Assembly (NCBI GenBank): GCA_020631735.1
Contig: CM036170.1
Location: 72,307,737-72,371,736 of the forward strand
Direction of reading: 5' to 3'
From: Saccharum officinarum
Lineage: Eukaryota; Streptophyta; Magnoliopsida; Poales; Poaceae
Length of the DNA: 64,000 bases
In this document: one piece after another, positions 23,589-36,308 of the stretch
Layout of the letters: each line of letters opens with the position of its first letter
Numbering within the stretch: position 1 is the first letter of the stretch
Translations under genes and position numbers: made by a program
Notes under the pieces: model-generated
The model's input: only the letters and a program-made list of their open reading frames with translations
The model's database searches: none
What the model was told of the DNA's origin: nothing

Positions 23589-26500
23589 TCTCCTCCTTTT
23601 TGGTAATTGATGACAACTCTACAAAGATATGGAAATTAAGTTTTTTTGGACTTTATGTCACTTATCCAACATTTAAGCTCTATGTTAGGATTTGGATAAG
23701 CACCATAAAATCTGACTTGGTAGTGATAACTCCCCCTACATATGTGCTCAAATAGTTTGGTTTTAAGCTTGCACATATGCATAAATATGAAATTTGTGGG
23801 AGGGTTAGCACTACTAAGTCAGGTGTATAGAATAAACCTTTGTAGTTTGATACCATTTGATAGCTCGATATCATTTGAAAATCACAAGTTTGCCATCATC
23901 CTTAGCATCATGAGTAGCTAGACATCAAAAATACTAGAAACCCCATGCGATCAACATTATAAGCAAGGTTCTAGTACCACGTATAGAAATACAAGTCTAG
24001 CTATCATCCTATGCATGTTAGTTATCATATCATCATTCAAGTTCTATAACTAGCATACAACACACAAGCATGCATATTAAATATAAAACTTATACAATGC
24101 AAGCAAGCACATGAATATGCACATATTGAATGCAACCAATCAATGTTCATGAGCTTGCTCCCCCTACTTGTGTGCTTCTTTTGTTCAAGAATTTTGATCC
24201 TTCTCATTTCTTCAATGTTGCTCCCTCTTTGTCCATCTCCATGTCCAAATTCATCTTCTCATGATATCTTTGTTCAATCTCTTCCCAAACCTCTCTCTCT
24301 TAGTGTATTGACATATCTTTGTTCTAACTTCTCCCCCTTTATCATCAATTTCCATAAAGGGTGTACTTCTCATTGATGCAAAGGCTTGCATTGGGGTAGA
24401 TGGTTGAGACTTGAATATTGTGTTGTTGATGGACATCACCGCACATGTTGGAATGACATTACTTGTATGTTGCTCTTGAGATACCACTTAGGATCTTTGA
24501 CCTTGATACCATTAGGTGGGGCTCCTCCCCCTATGTCATAGCATGGGTCATTCACTTGATAATCTTGAGCTCTTGTGTGTTAGGAAACTTTCTTCATTTG
24601 ATGATCACTTAAAGTTGAGGATCACTTGTGGAACCACCGTCTTGTATAAATGATATCATGTGTAGAAATACCACGAATAAGGGTGTGATACCAATTTGAA
24701 GAATCCTCTATCATGGAACCACTTGTAGGATTTGTCAATATGATCTTTTCTTGAACATTTGCTATCTTTATGAGTACCACTTGTAAGATATCACTTATAG
24801 ATCATGATCTAGACACCACTTGTAAATACCACTTGAAGAAATACTTTGAGTCTAGATACCATTTGAAACACCCTAGATATCCATTTGCATTGTTGTCTTG
24901 TGCTTGTACCCATATCATTGTCATGAGCTTCTAGTATGACTTGAACTAAGTTGATTTGCCTAAGATTCTAAGTCCGGTTTGATCCAATGACAAGCTTCTT
25001 TACTCCTCATACTAAGGGTTATCTTGCCAATGTTGTACTTGTCACTTGTTAGCAATCCAAACTAGATCAAGTACTTGGGTTCACTAGCTCATAAACAAAT
25101 TCATACACATACCACTAGATCATTTAAACAATTTAAGCAATAGTGGTAGGCTATGAATTTAAACATTTCATTTGTTATGCATGATCCAAATAAGCATGTA
25201 CTATATGCACTAACCGCATACTAGTAAGGGATGAAATGATCATGCACAATATAATAATATATTTGCTATCTTGGAGTAGAGGATAGTCACATAGATTCTA
25301 ATTCATTACACCAATAGCAATGTGAAGTTCAATTGGATAGCTTGGTGAAGACCAATTATCAATAGTGAAATCCATTCTTCACCCATATGAAATAAGAACC
25401 GCTAATAATCAAGTGCATTATCTCTTGTTGTGGTTGGCTTGCTTTTTCTCTTTGATTAATGCTTGCATGAGAGAAGTACTTATGATACCAATTTTATAAC
25501 CATTACTAGCTCTCTTTTGGGTGTTACTTGCTTTTCTTGATCAACCCTATTGATTGCTTCAATTAAGCATCTCAAATGTCCCTTGAATTCATCACTTCCA
25601 TGTTAGCCTTTCAAGCCGGTGCTCGGTTTACCCACCCATGGGCGGCAAGCCCCCTCAGCAGGGAGAAGTGACCTCTCTCCAAAGAACCATCCTTGACACT
25701 TACTTGAATTGCCTTTAATTGATTGATCTATGGACTTAACTTGATGAGTAACCTTGAATTATTCTTTAAGTCCTTTTCTTTCTACCAAACGATCTCCAAT
25801 CATTACTAGAATTTGAACCTCATCTTCATCTTGAGTTTGATCTTCATTTTCAAATTTGAGTATCAAATTTGTACACTAAGTATATTCCACAATCAATGCC
25901 CTTGTACTTATTTCTTGTCATGCTTCTAGATCAATTCAAAACCAAACTTAGGTGCCTCAAACACTTATAAATATGTTTCCAACTTGAGGACCTTTCACTT
26001 AAAGTGACTCTAAATCAATCCAATAATTGTCACTTTTCTGGCAGATTCTGTACCCTTCAAAGAATAATTCATATCTCCCAATGTATAGGTCCAAATGCCA
26101 CGAAATTTGGTGGAAATGTGAATTCCTAAGTCATCTAGAAACTGTAAAAATTTGAGCTTCATTTGACTTCTAGATTGCTACTAGATTTTAAATCTTCCAC
26201 CACTGCTACATGCTGAAAACTGCTGCACTATAGCTGACAAGATGTGCTCTAAAATCATAGCATTTCTCATCCAATTATCATGAAATTTATACAGCATCTT
26301 ATACCATAAGTCTAGAGCATGTATACCAAATTTCAAGCCAATCCAAATAGATTTGGTCACTTAAACATGGCTAAGATCACAGCTAGCTCAGTTTTTCAAT
26401 ATAGGACAGATTTGAATACATTGAGCTAAACTTCATCAGATTGTGAATCAAACTTGTAACTAACTTGTTTGAACACTTTCATAAAGACTTATATCCATTG

Positions 26501-26915
26501 AATCCACTTACTAAATGTCATTTCATGAATTTATCCAACACAAATCAATTCAAACTTGATTGCTAAGCATTTAATCCATTCAATCATCTCATAGCAAACA
26601 ACATTGCATATATATCCAATTCAATCAACTCATATGCACCCAAATGAAATGATCAACAAGAGATATACCTTGGTTAGCTCATGATCATCCAATAGCAAGC
26701 TTTAACTCAAATAATGTGCAAGCCATCGAATGATTTCAATGAATCATCCATAACTTGATAAATGACACTTGTATGTTATAGCACTTTGGACTTCACTCAT
26801 TTTGACTTGACATTGGGATAGGATTGCATTAAGCTTCAATACTTGACTCAACATATAATGATCAATATGAAATCAATTTGAGTCAAGCCTTCAATGTCAT
26901 GGTACCTACACACAT
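23589..26915 (-). other. Non-coding 3' interior of the gag-only element
   Basis: On the minus strand this is the part between gag and the 3' LTR. It is AT-rich and contains no frame with pol motifs on either strand. Next to the LTR the minus strand reads AAAAAGGAGGAGAT, a plausible polypurine tract (about 23589-23602). Repeated words such as TACCACTTG/ATACCA occur through 24600-24900. It occupies the place where pol would lie in an autonomous element. Confidence 0.7.
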
Positions 26916-28886
26916 TCATCCACTTTTTGATGGTACCCAAACAAGTTTGGGTCCTCTCAAGTTAGGTGCAACATACTTAGACATTGCCTTAGTATGGGTA
27001 GCGGGATATTTTGCAATAGAAACCATGGAGGTATCATTTCCATCCTTTCTAAGCATATTAGTATTATCAATTGAACTAGGCTTAGAATTATTACCTAGGG
27101 GACATGAATGAGCCATGTGTCCCCTTTCCCGGCATGAATAGCATCTTCTCTTTGGTTGAACCTTTTCTTCCTTGCTCATGTGATGCTCTTCATTGCCTTG
27201 CCTCTCATGAGTTGCTTGAGCATTCTTCTCAAGCTTGGTAGGACATTCCGAGGCAAAGTGTCTCATATCTTCACACTTGAAGCACTTGATGTGAGCCAAA
27301 TCTCTCTTGTTATCTTGAATCTTGCTCATCATCTTGGCATCTTAGATTTGCATTGGATGCCTTCCTCTTCCACCCCTTCTTGTTTTCTTTTTCTTCTTCT
27401 CATGCTCAACGTGTGGCTTTGGTTGAGGCTCTTCTTGTTGCTTCACTAGTTTCTTGCTTGGGCACATTAAGGTGTAGTGACCCCATGTATGGCACTTGAA
27501 GCACTTACGTTTGAGCCTTTCTTCTTCTTTTTTCAACTTGAGCTTCTCTAAGTTGGGGCATGTTTGGTGAAGATGACCCACTTCATGGCATCGGTACCAC
27601 ATGAAATGAGCGAGCTTCTCTCGAGCTAGCTTCTTCATCTTCCTTTCTCTTTTCTTTTCCCCTTTGGTCATATTCTTCTTGCTCTTGTTGAAACCAAGGC
27701 CACTCTTGTCACCAAAGTTTCTTTGAATTTTCAACATATGCTCAAAGGTGACTTTTGAGTTGTAGCACCTCTCTAACTTGTTGCTCAATTTCTTCACTTC
27801 ACTTTTGAGCTCATTGTTCTCCTTCAAAATGTTAGTCTCACAAGACATAGAAGTAGAACAAGCATATATATGTGAAGAACATGGCATATCTAATAAGTCA
27901 TCACAAGAGGTGGATACATGCTTTCTCCCTACATCAAATGGGTTAGTTACATTTTGCAATTGATCATTTGATCCATGTGATGAGCTCTCATTAATTTTAA
28001 TTTTCTTTAATAACATCTTAAAGAGATAAGCATGTTCTTGTACCAAATTATCATGAGCAACACTAAGTTCCTCATGAGCCAATTTTAGCTCCTCATGTGA
28101 ATAAGTAGTAACATAAAGTAGATGCTTTTGTTGTTCACATGTGGTTTTTAGAAATGAGTTTTCATTTTCCAATTTCATGGTTTTAGCTTTCTCATTTTCT
28201 AAAGACATGTTCATGCTAGCACGTCTACTAACAAGCTCATCATATGAATCAACATGATCAATCACATTATCATTTGATACCTTTGTGTCACCTAGTGACA
28301 TGAAGCAATGTGATGTAGTAGATGGGCTTGTAGTAGCATCATCAAGGCCTAAGCATGAACCAACGTTGTCACCATCAAGTGTGCTTGGGGTAGAAATATC
28401 ACTTGCAACACTTGATGCATCATCACCATCCTTGTCAAGTGAACTTGTGGTAGATCGATCATCATCATCACTTGACCATGAGGTGGAGCAATCCTCCACA
28501 ACCATCGTGTTGTGGTCATGCTCAACATCATCATGTGCAACCTCCTTGGCCTTGACATCATCGTCATCATCGATGATAGCTCCATACTTTTCATTGAGAT
28601 AGGCCCATATCTCATGAGCGGATTTGAGGTCCATGATCTTACCAAAGATGCTATCATCCAAAGATCTATACATGATGTTAGTAGCTTGGATGTCAAGATC
28701 TAGGCATTTCTCTTGTGCTTGAGTTAGATTATCTTCATCCAACACATGAGAAAAGCCTACATCTACCATCCACCACATTTGAGGACAAATAAAATTAAAA
28801 TTACATATCATCCAATTTTTCCACCGTGCAAAGTGTGTGCCGTCAAACATGAGAGGACAATCAACATCTAGTCCATATTCCGCCAT
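26916..28886 (-). pseudogene. Gag-like protein of the non-autonomous element
   Basis: A frame of 514 codons (28886-27342) starts MAEYGLDVDCPLMFDGTHFA. It has the copia-gag-like N-terminal region (WKNWM ... SAHEIWAYLNEKYG), an acidic serine-rich middle and a coiled, Lys/Glu-rich region. It ends with one damaged knuckle (WYRCHEVGHLHQTC, first Cys changed to Trp) and one intact knuckle (CFKCHTWGHYTLMC). After a stop codon the same strand continues at 27332-26916 with two further CCHC knuckles (CFKCEDMRHFASEC and CYSCRERGHMAHSC), ending near GPKLVWVPS, the usual gag/pol border wording. The stop at about 27339-27341 may be a real mutation or an assembly error. The role is RNA binding and particle assembly, inferred from the knuckles. 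Confidence 0.75.
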
Positions 28887-28923
28887 CCTCTCGGGTCGGT
28901 GAAGACCACAAATGAGAGACCGG

Positions 28924-28935
28924 GCTCTGATACCA
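28924..28935 (-). other. Primer-binding site of the gag-only element
   Basis: The minus strand reads TGGTATCAGAGC two bases after the LTR end, the classical plant site matching the 3' end of initiator tRNA-Met. It confirms that 28938-31328 is the 5' LTR in element orientation. Confidence 0.9.
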
Positions 28936-28937
28936 AT

Positions 28938-31328
28938 TGAAGGGTCGAGATGGCGGACTAGAGGGGGGTGAATAGTCCTTTCTAAAAAAAATCACGTCGG
29001 CAAACTGAAATAAATGCGGAATTAAAACTATCGGTCTAGCCAAGACTACACCCCTCTATCTAAGTTCACAAGCACCTCACAAAGATCCTAATTAAGTAAC
29101 TAAGGTGCTTTTCTTAGCAAGAGCTCTCTTAAACAATTCTAGAGCAAGGTCACATAAACCTATGCACTAGTACTTTAGTAAAGCCGGGGAGCTCCTACAC
29201 AATTCTAGTAAGCAAAAGCACGAAGCCACCTATGCTCACTAGTAATGCTCAATAGCAAGGAAACTAATGCCAAACTAGAGAGCGTAAATTACTTAGCTAC
29301 ACAAACTAAGCAATATGACTAACAAGGTTACACAAACTAAATTAGCCACGCAACGGGAGCTACTTCTATGCTACACAAGCAACAAGGTAACTAGCTAACT
29401 ACATAAGCAAACTAGTTACAAGAGCAACTACACAAGCACAAGAATAAGAATGTAAATACAAGCTTGTGAATCGAAAGCAAACCACCAAGAAGATGTACAC
29501 AATGTTGACACGACGGTTTTTCACCGAGGTTCACTTAGTTGCCACCAAGCTAGTCCCCGTTGTGGCGATACACCCACTTGATGGATCACGAGCTAATTGA
29601 CTATCAAGAGTCAAACCCTCAGCGGGTGTCGTACATCCACTCTCAAGATGGGGATTCTCCAAGCCATGAGCTTTACTAGAGTTGCTCTTCGTGATCCCCG
29701 CGGGGTGAGCACAATCCCCCTCACAAATCCTCCTCTGGAGCCACGCACAATCTCCACGCGTGCTTCAACGGAGTCGTAAGCCACCAAGCCGTCTAGGAGG
29801 TGGCAACCTCCAAGAGTAACAAGCACCATCGGCTTGCAACACGATCACCTAGTGCCACTCGATGTAATCCTCTTGATACAACGCACTAGAATCGCTCTCT
29901 CACTCGATCCGATGAACACTATCAAGCATGAGTGAGTTAGAGGGCTTCCAAGCACTACCACATAAGCCACCAAGGCCAAAGTGTGCTCAGCTACCGGCCA
30001 TGGCCGGCCACAACATCTATTTATAGCTCCACAACGAAATAGATCCGTTAGTCCCCTCACTGGGCAAGTTTCGGGTCGACCGGACGTGCTGGTCGAACTG
30101 ACCGGACGCGCCTGTCGAACTGACCGGACGCGCATGTCAATAGCGTGCTCCAATGGGTAGTTTTCTCGCGTATAAACTTGTATTGACCGGACGCGCTAGT
30201 CACTAACGGGACCAGATGCGCAGGTCGCAGTGAAACAGCGAACTGAGAGGTTCCAGCAAGCTCCCGACGCGACCGGACGCGTCCGGTCATCACTAACCGG
30301 ACTCACTGCAGCGTCCGGTCACTTTCGCCCGTGAAAAACACTGACCGGACGCGCTGACCGGATGCGCAGGTGCTGACCGGACGCGTCCGGTCATGAGTCC
30401 GGTCACAGACCACTCTTTGGTAAAACAGCGATAACTCTTAGCTCCGAACTCTGATTTCGATGATCTTAGACATTTTGGAAAGCTTACTCAGAGGGCTACA
30501 CAACCCACTAAAGCACTTGATCCAATTCATAATGGATTAAAGCAGTATTCCACTCTAAAAGCCATCCTAGTGTCCAGAGAACACCGAAAAATATTTCTCT
30601 CTTCTCCAAGTTGATCAACACCAACTCCAGCACCTTCTCCTTTACAAATGTGCCAACACCACCATGTGTACACCACCATGTGCATGTTTGTTAGCTTTTC
30701 ACAAACATTTTCAAAGGGTTAGGCACTCAAATTGCCTCGCCACTCGATCCTAACACGTATGTAAAGTTAGATCGCTCAAGTGGCACTAGATGACTGATAT
30801 GCAAACAAGTTTGCCCCTCTTGATAGTATGGCCATCTATCCTAAACCCGGTCATCAACTTCTCTACACACCTATGACCGGTGAAATGGAAATGCCCTAGG
30901 TTATACCTTTGCCTTGCGCATTCCACTCCATCTCCTCTGACGTTGATGTAACACATGCACCAACCATATCACAAATGATATGATTCACTTCATATCATCA
31001 TGTGACCTTGGTCCATTGATCTTGACCTCACTTGCTCTTCACCATTGCGTTGGTCCATCGGCGCCAAGTCTTGCTCAAGCTTCACCGCCTCACGGTCCAT
31101 CGCTCCAAAGCCTCTGACTTGCCCTTCACACTTGTAACTGGTCCGTCGAGCCAAGCCTCATCTTGATCTTTGCCACCTTGGTCACATGACTCCATGTCAT
31201 GTCTCATGTGCAATAGCCTCCTTCATGACACCATCACCTGTGGACTAATCGCCTGTGTATCTCACATAACCAGATATTAGTCCACCTAAGTTGTCACTCA
31301 ATTACCAAAACCAAACAAGGACCTTTCA
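28938..31328 (-). repeat. LTR (5' LTR in element orientation) of the gag-only element
   Basis: Partner of 21219-23588, with the same termini and clear alignment over the whole length. It carries the palindrome array (about 30075-30405) and reversed TATA box (30018-30025). One extra array unit (near 30357-30377) is absent from the other LTR. Confidence 0.85.
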
Positions 31329-34075
31329 ACCGCCTCATCGTGGCCAGCCGCCTCCATTGATTCTTCGTGCCAGCGGGTTGCTCAGTCACGGCCGTGGTGA
31401 GCCGTTGATGCTCTCTGTCCTCTTATTTTGACTATTTCCGGCTTGTATCGCCGGAACGTCGTGCGCCGCGGTCACCGCGCCGCCATGGCCAGGGTGGGAC
31501 TCCCTCCGGGTGTTTGCTACGACTTAGAGCATTGTACTAGGTTCATAGGGTTAGGGTGTTCGTGTTGGTGCAGCTCGGTCTCACCGGGGTCTCGCCGTCG
31601 GCGAGATGGCGGTCGGCGGTGGTGGATGGCCATCGGCCGGCGTGAGGAGAGGGATGATAGGTGGGATCGCCTCGTCAGCGAGAGAGAAAGGGAGCGCGCG
31701 CGAGCGGGCCGTGCGGCCTGGCTCTGCTAGGCCAATAGAGGGAGAGCGGACGCGCATGTGGGCCGCGAGCGCGAGCGCGAGCGTGAGTGCGCGGCTGGGC
31801 CGCGCGTCTGGCTGGGCCGAGTGAGGGAAGGAGGGATAGCGGCCCGTGTTGACGACTTTCGTTTTTCTTTTTCAAAAATGTGAAATAGTAATAGTTTTTG
31901 TTTATTTCAATGAAAATTTTGTTGAGCTCCAAAAATATTGAAATTTTTTGTGTAAGATTTTTAGAGTGTAAGCTATTTAGGAAAAATTTCAAATGCCAAT
32001 TTTGATCAATTTTTGTAAGTTATTTAATTAGCTCAATTAATTAATAAATGGCTTTTCCATAATTTTTCTAGGCTTATTTAGTTGTCCAAAAACTATGAAA
32101 ATTGTTTTGTCACTTCATTATGCTGTGAGCTTCCTAAATTAAAAATGTGAGCTTAATTGGACAACTTTAATTTTATTCTTAATTTATGCCTTAGTAATTA
32201 ATTAATTAAACATGTAATTAGGGTTTAGTGACTTAGGATTGTTTGACTTTGGGATTGAGTGTTGACTTTGGGTCATTAATACAGAATGACCTTTAGCACC
32301 GTTAATTGATTATTTGAGATCTCGTAATCTTGTTATTAGGGCTTAAATGGTATTATTTTATGTGATTAATGAAAGTCATTAATGTAGTAGTTAAACTAAT
32401 AAAACTCTACTTTTTGAGTTAGGTTAGTGTTATTGTTTACAACTATACCATGAAGGAAAGTTATACTCAACTTTGTAATCGTGTTCTGCATCCACCGAGC
32501 ATCATGTTTCATATCTCATCATTTTGAACATACATTGTCGTCACGTGTAGTCCCCGTGAACGAGGAGAGTACCGAAGTGGAATCCGTTCCCAAAGGAGAG
32601 CCAACATCCATGGAGGTGGGATTCGACATCTATGGAACTGACCCTGAACCTGAAATCCCCGTTGACCAAGGCAAGCTTCGGATGCATCTAAACCTCCCTT
32701 GTGTTTTGAAAAGCTTTATTTTACTTTATCAATGCTTTGTTGCATTCGGTAATAGGAGTTGAGTGATACCCTAATTACTACATCACCATTCTTGATACTT
32801 CAATATTATCCTTATTACTGTTTTATTTGAAAATGCTTAGTATGCTTAGCCTTGCTTAATAAGAAAACTTTAAAAATGTTTAACAAAGTTTGAAGGGTTG
32901 TTGTGGAACAACTGAATGAATGGATGAATGATGATGATAATCTGAGATCGGTCGGTGGACTTGCATCGGGAAAGGAGTCTCAATGTAGTGTCTCCGATTG
33001 TGTCGGTTAATGACCGTACCGTTGTAGGCCCGCCTGTGTTTCAAGACTTTGTAACTGATCACATGCTCCGGTAAGTCTAAGACCTCGATAATGCTATCAT
33101 GGGAACGGCCAACCGCGCACTGAGAGTGGAGAGATGGCGAGAGTAGTGTGTACCCTCGTGGCCAAGGGCCGGATTGGAGGTGTACTGTACTCTCGGGTGG
33201 CGCTGGACCTAGTCACGCGTTAGAGGATCCGAGTGAAGGTTGATATATATAGGTTAGAGTCCTACATATATCATGTGGTTAGATATCCCCAGCTGGGTAT
33301 AATCGATTCGAATCGTCGTTGCTTCTCGATTAAGGAGACTTGATCGCCTGACCTACATCGGAGTTAATAAATGGAACCTTGGTCAGAGAATAAGAAAGAA
33401 GTGATATGAATTGTCTGGTCTAGATTAGAATCACTTACATTTTGTTGATGATTAATACTGAAATAAAATATTGCTCTTAAGGATTCACTATTAGTAGCTT
33501 TTATGCAAAAGAACTTTGAATCTCGCTGGAACCTTACCTTGATTCCCCCTGAGCCTGCATTCCTGAATCTACTCTACATTTTTGGTCGGTTAAGTCTTAT
33601 GGAGTACTTTTGTACTCAGGGTTTGTTGAACCCCTGTTGCAGGTGCGTCTCATGAGCAGGTTTGTTTCAGACCCTGCTGCATGACCGTCTTCGCGGTAAG
33701 CGACGGCGAGTAGTTTGTCTGGCTCTTAGGCAGAGCACCACGTTTTGTTGTTTGTAATAAAGTTAATAATGCTACTCCACTACTATGGTTGTAATAACTA
33801 AACTTAAAGTTTGTAATTTTGGAACGAAAGGTTTATAAACTTATGTTACGTAAGACTTCCGTACTTTTACTCTGATGTAATTTATTATATAAAATGTTGT
33901 AATATTGTGATGCCTTTGAAATGTGATCCTGCTCGAAAGATCATGGATGATTCGGGTTTCCCCGAGGACACCCGACAGACTTTCTTATGTTTTATGGTAC
34001 ACATGTATGTTATTAGAGGTCTTTAGGATAATAATAAGTACATGTTGGCCATGTAATTTAGGAGGTTCTGCCACA

Positions 34076-34663
34076 GGTGTGAACGTTGGCTTCCTAATGG
34101 GAAAAAGTTTTATTCTGTTGGTATTGCAGCGATATGTTGGGCCATATGGAAAACGCACAACAAAGTCTGCTTTGAAGGCAAAATGATTAATGATCCAATT
34201 TCTATACTATGCTATGCATGTGCGCTCATCGGTTACTGGGCAGAGGGTTGTTTGCTGAGATCGACAAGGAAGCTCTGATCGCTTGGGTGAATACAATGCT
34301 GGAGATAGCAACCAAGCTCCTGGAGAAGAAGAGGAAGATGGGTGATAGGCTTCTCTCGAAGGAAAGACCTAATGATGACGAGAAGAACCCAAGATGGAAA
34401 ATGTGCTTCCGTCTTATTCTGGATAGCATCTTTGTTTGGATGTAGCTTTTGTTTCTGTTCTGTCTCAAACTGTCATTGTGTTGTATGCTGGGCGTTCTGT
34501 GTGATCTGCGTTTATCAGGTCAGAGGGTATGCAGGCTAAATATTAGTAGTAAGCTAGTTGGTCTTAATTGTCCCTTTCTGTTTCCTTAAACAGTCCCAAA
34601 ACTCTGTATTTCCGTTGCTATAATGGAAATGGGGAGACCTCCGGTTTGGGAAAAAAAAAAAAA
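34076..34663 (+). pseudogene. 3' end of an L1-type LINE (zf-RVT region and poly-A)
   Basis: From 34078 to 34278 one frame reads the C-terminal part of a plant L1-type reverse transcriptase ORF, with YSVGIAAICWAIWKTHNK and VCFEGK in its core, followed by a stop at 34276-34278. The sequence runs on through a non-coding tail to a run of 13 A (34651-34663), the likely poly-A end. The upstream part has been replaced by the gypsy LTR, so the LTR appears to have inserted into, or joined, this LINE. Confidence 0.7.
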
Positions 34664-35721
34664 CTGTCTGTTGTGCTAACACAGAGGGAAAGGCGAAGGC
34701 CACGACGATCTGGCTCTGTCCTGGTCGCCATCAAGATATCTTACCTGTAACCACTAGTAGATTTCAATTGATCTTCCCTGTAACCAGAAATGTTGAGACT
34801 ATGGGGTCTACTGTTCTGCCTCGGGCACTCGGCTTTGAGGCACGGGAACTTTCAGTATTTTTCGCCATTATTTCTACCATGTGACTCCCCTGAACCTGGA
34901 GAATGGGGATGAGAACTCGATCCTCTTCATAATCTTGTTGACCAACCACCTGACTTACAGTTACAGACCCAATGGCGAGTAGGGGATGGGTGTGTGTGAA
35001 CCGGCGGAAACATCAAGCCAACTGTGCAGGACCAAACGCCCAGGCGATACGAACAACAGGGGAGAAGAGTACCCGAACCCGAACTCGTCCATGACGCGCG
35101 ACGACGCCCGCTTTTGCTATAGAACGCCGGCGCCCGGCAGGCTGTTGGCAAAATGGTCCAACGCGGTGGCGTTCGGCTGGCGGCTGGGCAGACGGGCCGA
35201 TGAGTACCGGGGCAAGGCCGGACGGAGTGCCGGCGCACGGTAGATTGGATTTCGAGGATGCATGATCGACTGGATGAATGGAAGCTGCCGTGTCACCATG
35301 TGTTCTGTTTTGGCGTCAGTTTCTTGGAAGTGCGTGCGGGCCGGGCTGAACAAATAGAAAGACGCCAAAATGAAGACGGAAATTACCAAGCCCTGACGCC
35401 GGGCAAGCAGTCCAAGACTGTAAGAGAGCTCGTTTAGGACAGCTAGCCACCGTAGGATTTGAAGCATCGAGGAGAAATTAACATGGTTCATACCTGTGTT
35501 TAGTCCAAAATAGTACTCCCATCATTCTAAATTGTAATTCGTTCTAAATTATAATTTGTTCTGTTTTTTATTTTTATAGGTACATAGCAAGAAGAGCCAA
35601 AAACCAAATTGCAATTCGTTCTAAATTATAATTTGTTCTGATTTTTATATGTCCATGGCTGAAAAGCCAAAATGACTTACAATTTGAAACTAAGGAAGTG
35701 CTTAAATTGCTGTGTTTAATC

Positions 35722-35802
<81 letters not shown>
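35722..35802. repeat. (TAA)n microsatellite, about 27 units
   Basis: An uninterrupted run of TAA/AAT triplets of about 81 bp; length is expected to vary between individuals. Confidence 0.95.
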
Positions 35803-36287
35803 TTCTAAACCGAATATAATTTAATGTGTGCACAGCTCCCTCCCTGTCTTGCTACTCCATTTCTGTACTTCGAATCAGCTTACACCCTTCGCTTAGTACT
35901 TTTCAGCCAATAAACAGTATTTTCCTCTTATAACATCCAAATCTCGGCATGAGCGATCAGGGCGTTAATAGGTGCACGTGGACACTCACGGTAAAGGAGG
36001 CAAACACAAAGCAATGATGACCGAACATATATCAACGCTGCCAGTTCACTGTCTGCACTACTTTCCTCTCAGATGTTCAAATCGAGGTACCAAGACTGCA
36101 ATAAGCTCAAGCTCAGAAAGCCGAGCTAAAAATGGAACACCACAACCGCAACTACTTATCAGAACGCCCGGGTCATCAAATAGACAATTACTAGGCATCA
36201 AGAAACAGGGCAAACATTACCTAAAACTGAAAATCACTAGCCACCATAACTGAACCTGATGATCATCCAATAGCTTTGTCCATAACC

Positions 36288-36308
36288 CACACACACACAC
36301 ACACACAC
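36288..36308. repeat. (CA)n microsatellite, about 10 units
   Basis: An uninterrupted CA run in the 3' flank of the receptor gene. Confidence 0.9.

Larger units (their letters stand above)
21219..31328 (-). mobile_element. Complete gag-only (non-autonomous) LTR retrotransposon
   Basis: A 10,110-bp element bounded by TG...CA and flanked by the 5-bp duplication ACCGC (21214-21218 and 31329-31333). It carries two LTRs of about 2.4 kb (21219-23588 and 28938-31328), a primer-binding site, a gag frame and a purine-rich tract, all reading on the minus strand. No protease, integrase, reverse transcriptase or RNase H is recognisable in the 5.3-kb interior. It would therefore depend on enzymes of another element, as proposed for BARE-2- or LARD-like elements. 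A solo LTR of the same family is at 42094-44456. Confidence 0.85.
19785..34075 (+). mobile_element. 3' LTR of the Ty3/gypsy element, split by a nested element
   Basis: It starts TGTAACACCTC after the polypurine tract and most likely ends GGTTCTGCCACA at 34075, after which LINE coding sequence begins. The LTR consists of 19785-21218 and 31334-34075; the nested element (21219-31328) and its duplicated ACCGC target lie between, and the CCGCC-rich sequence resumes across the insertion. Without the insert the LTR is about 4.2 kb. Several short AT-rich variants with repeated words (GTTTCAA..TTTGAAAA, 20280-20810) lie in U3. The start and nested interruption are well supported; the right end is a judgement. 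Confidence 0.7.

Noticed and set aside
27156..27449. Hydrophobic plus-strand frame
   Set aside because: Reverse strand of gag; Leu-rich because the gag sequence is Lys/Glu-rich.
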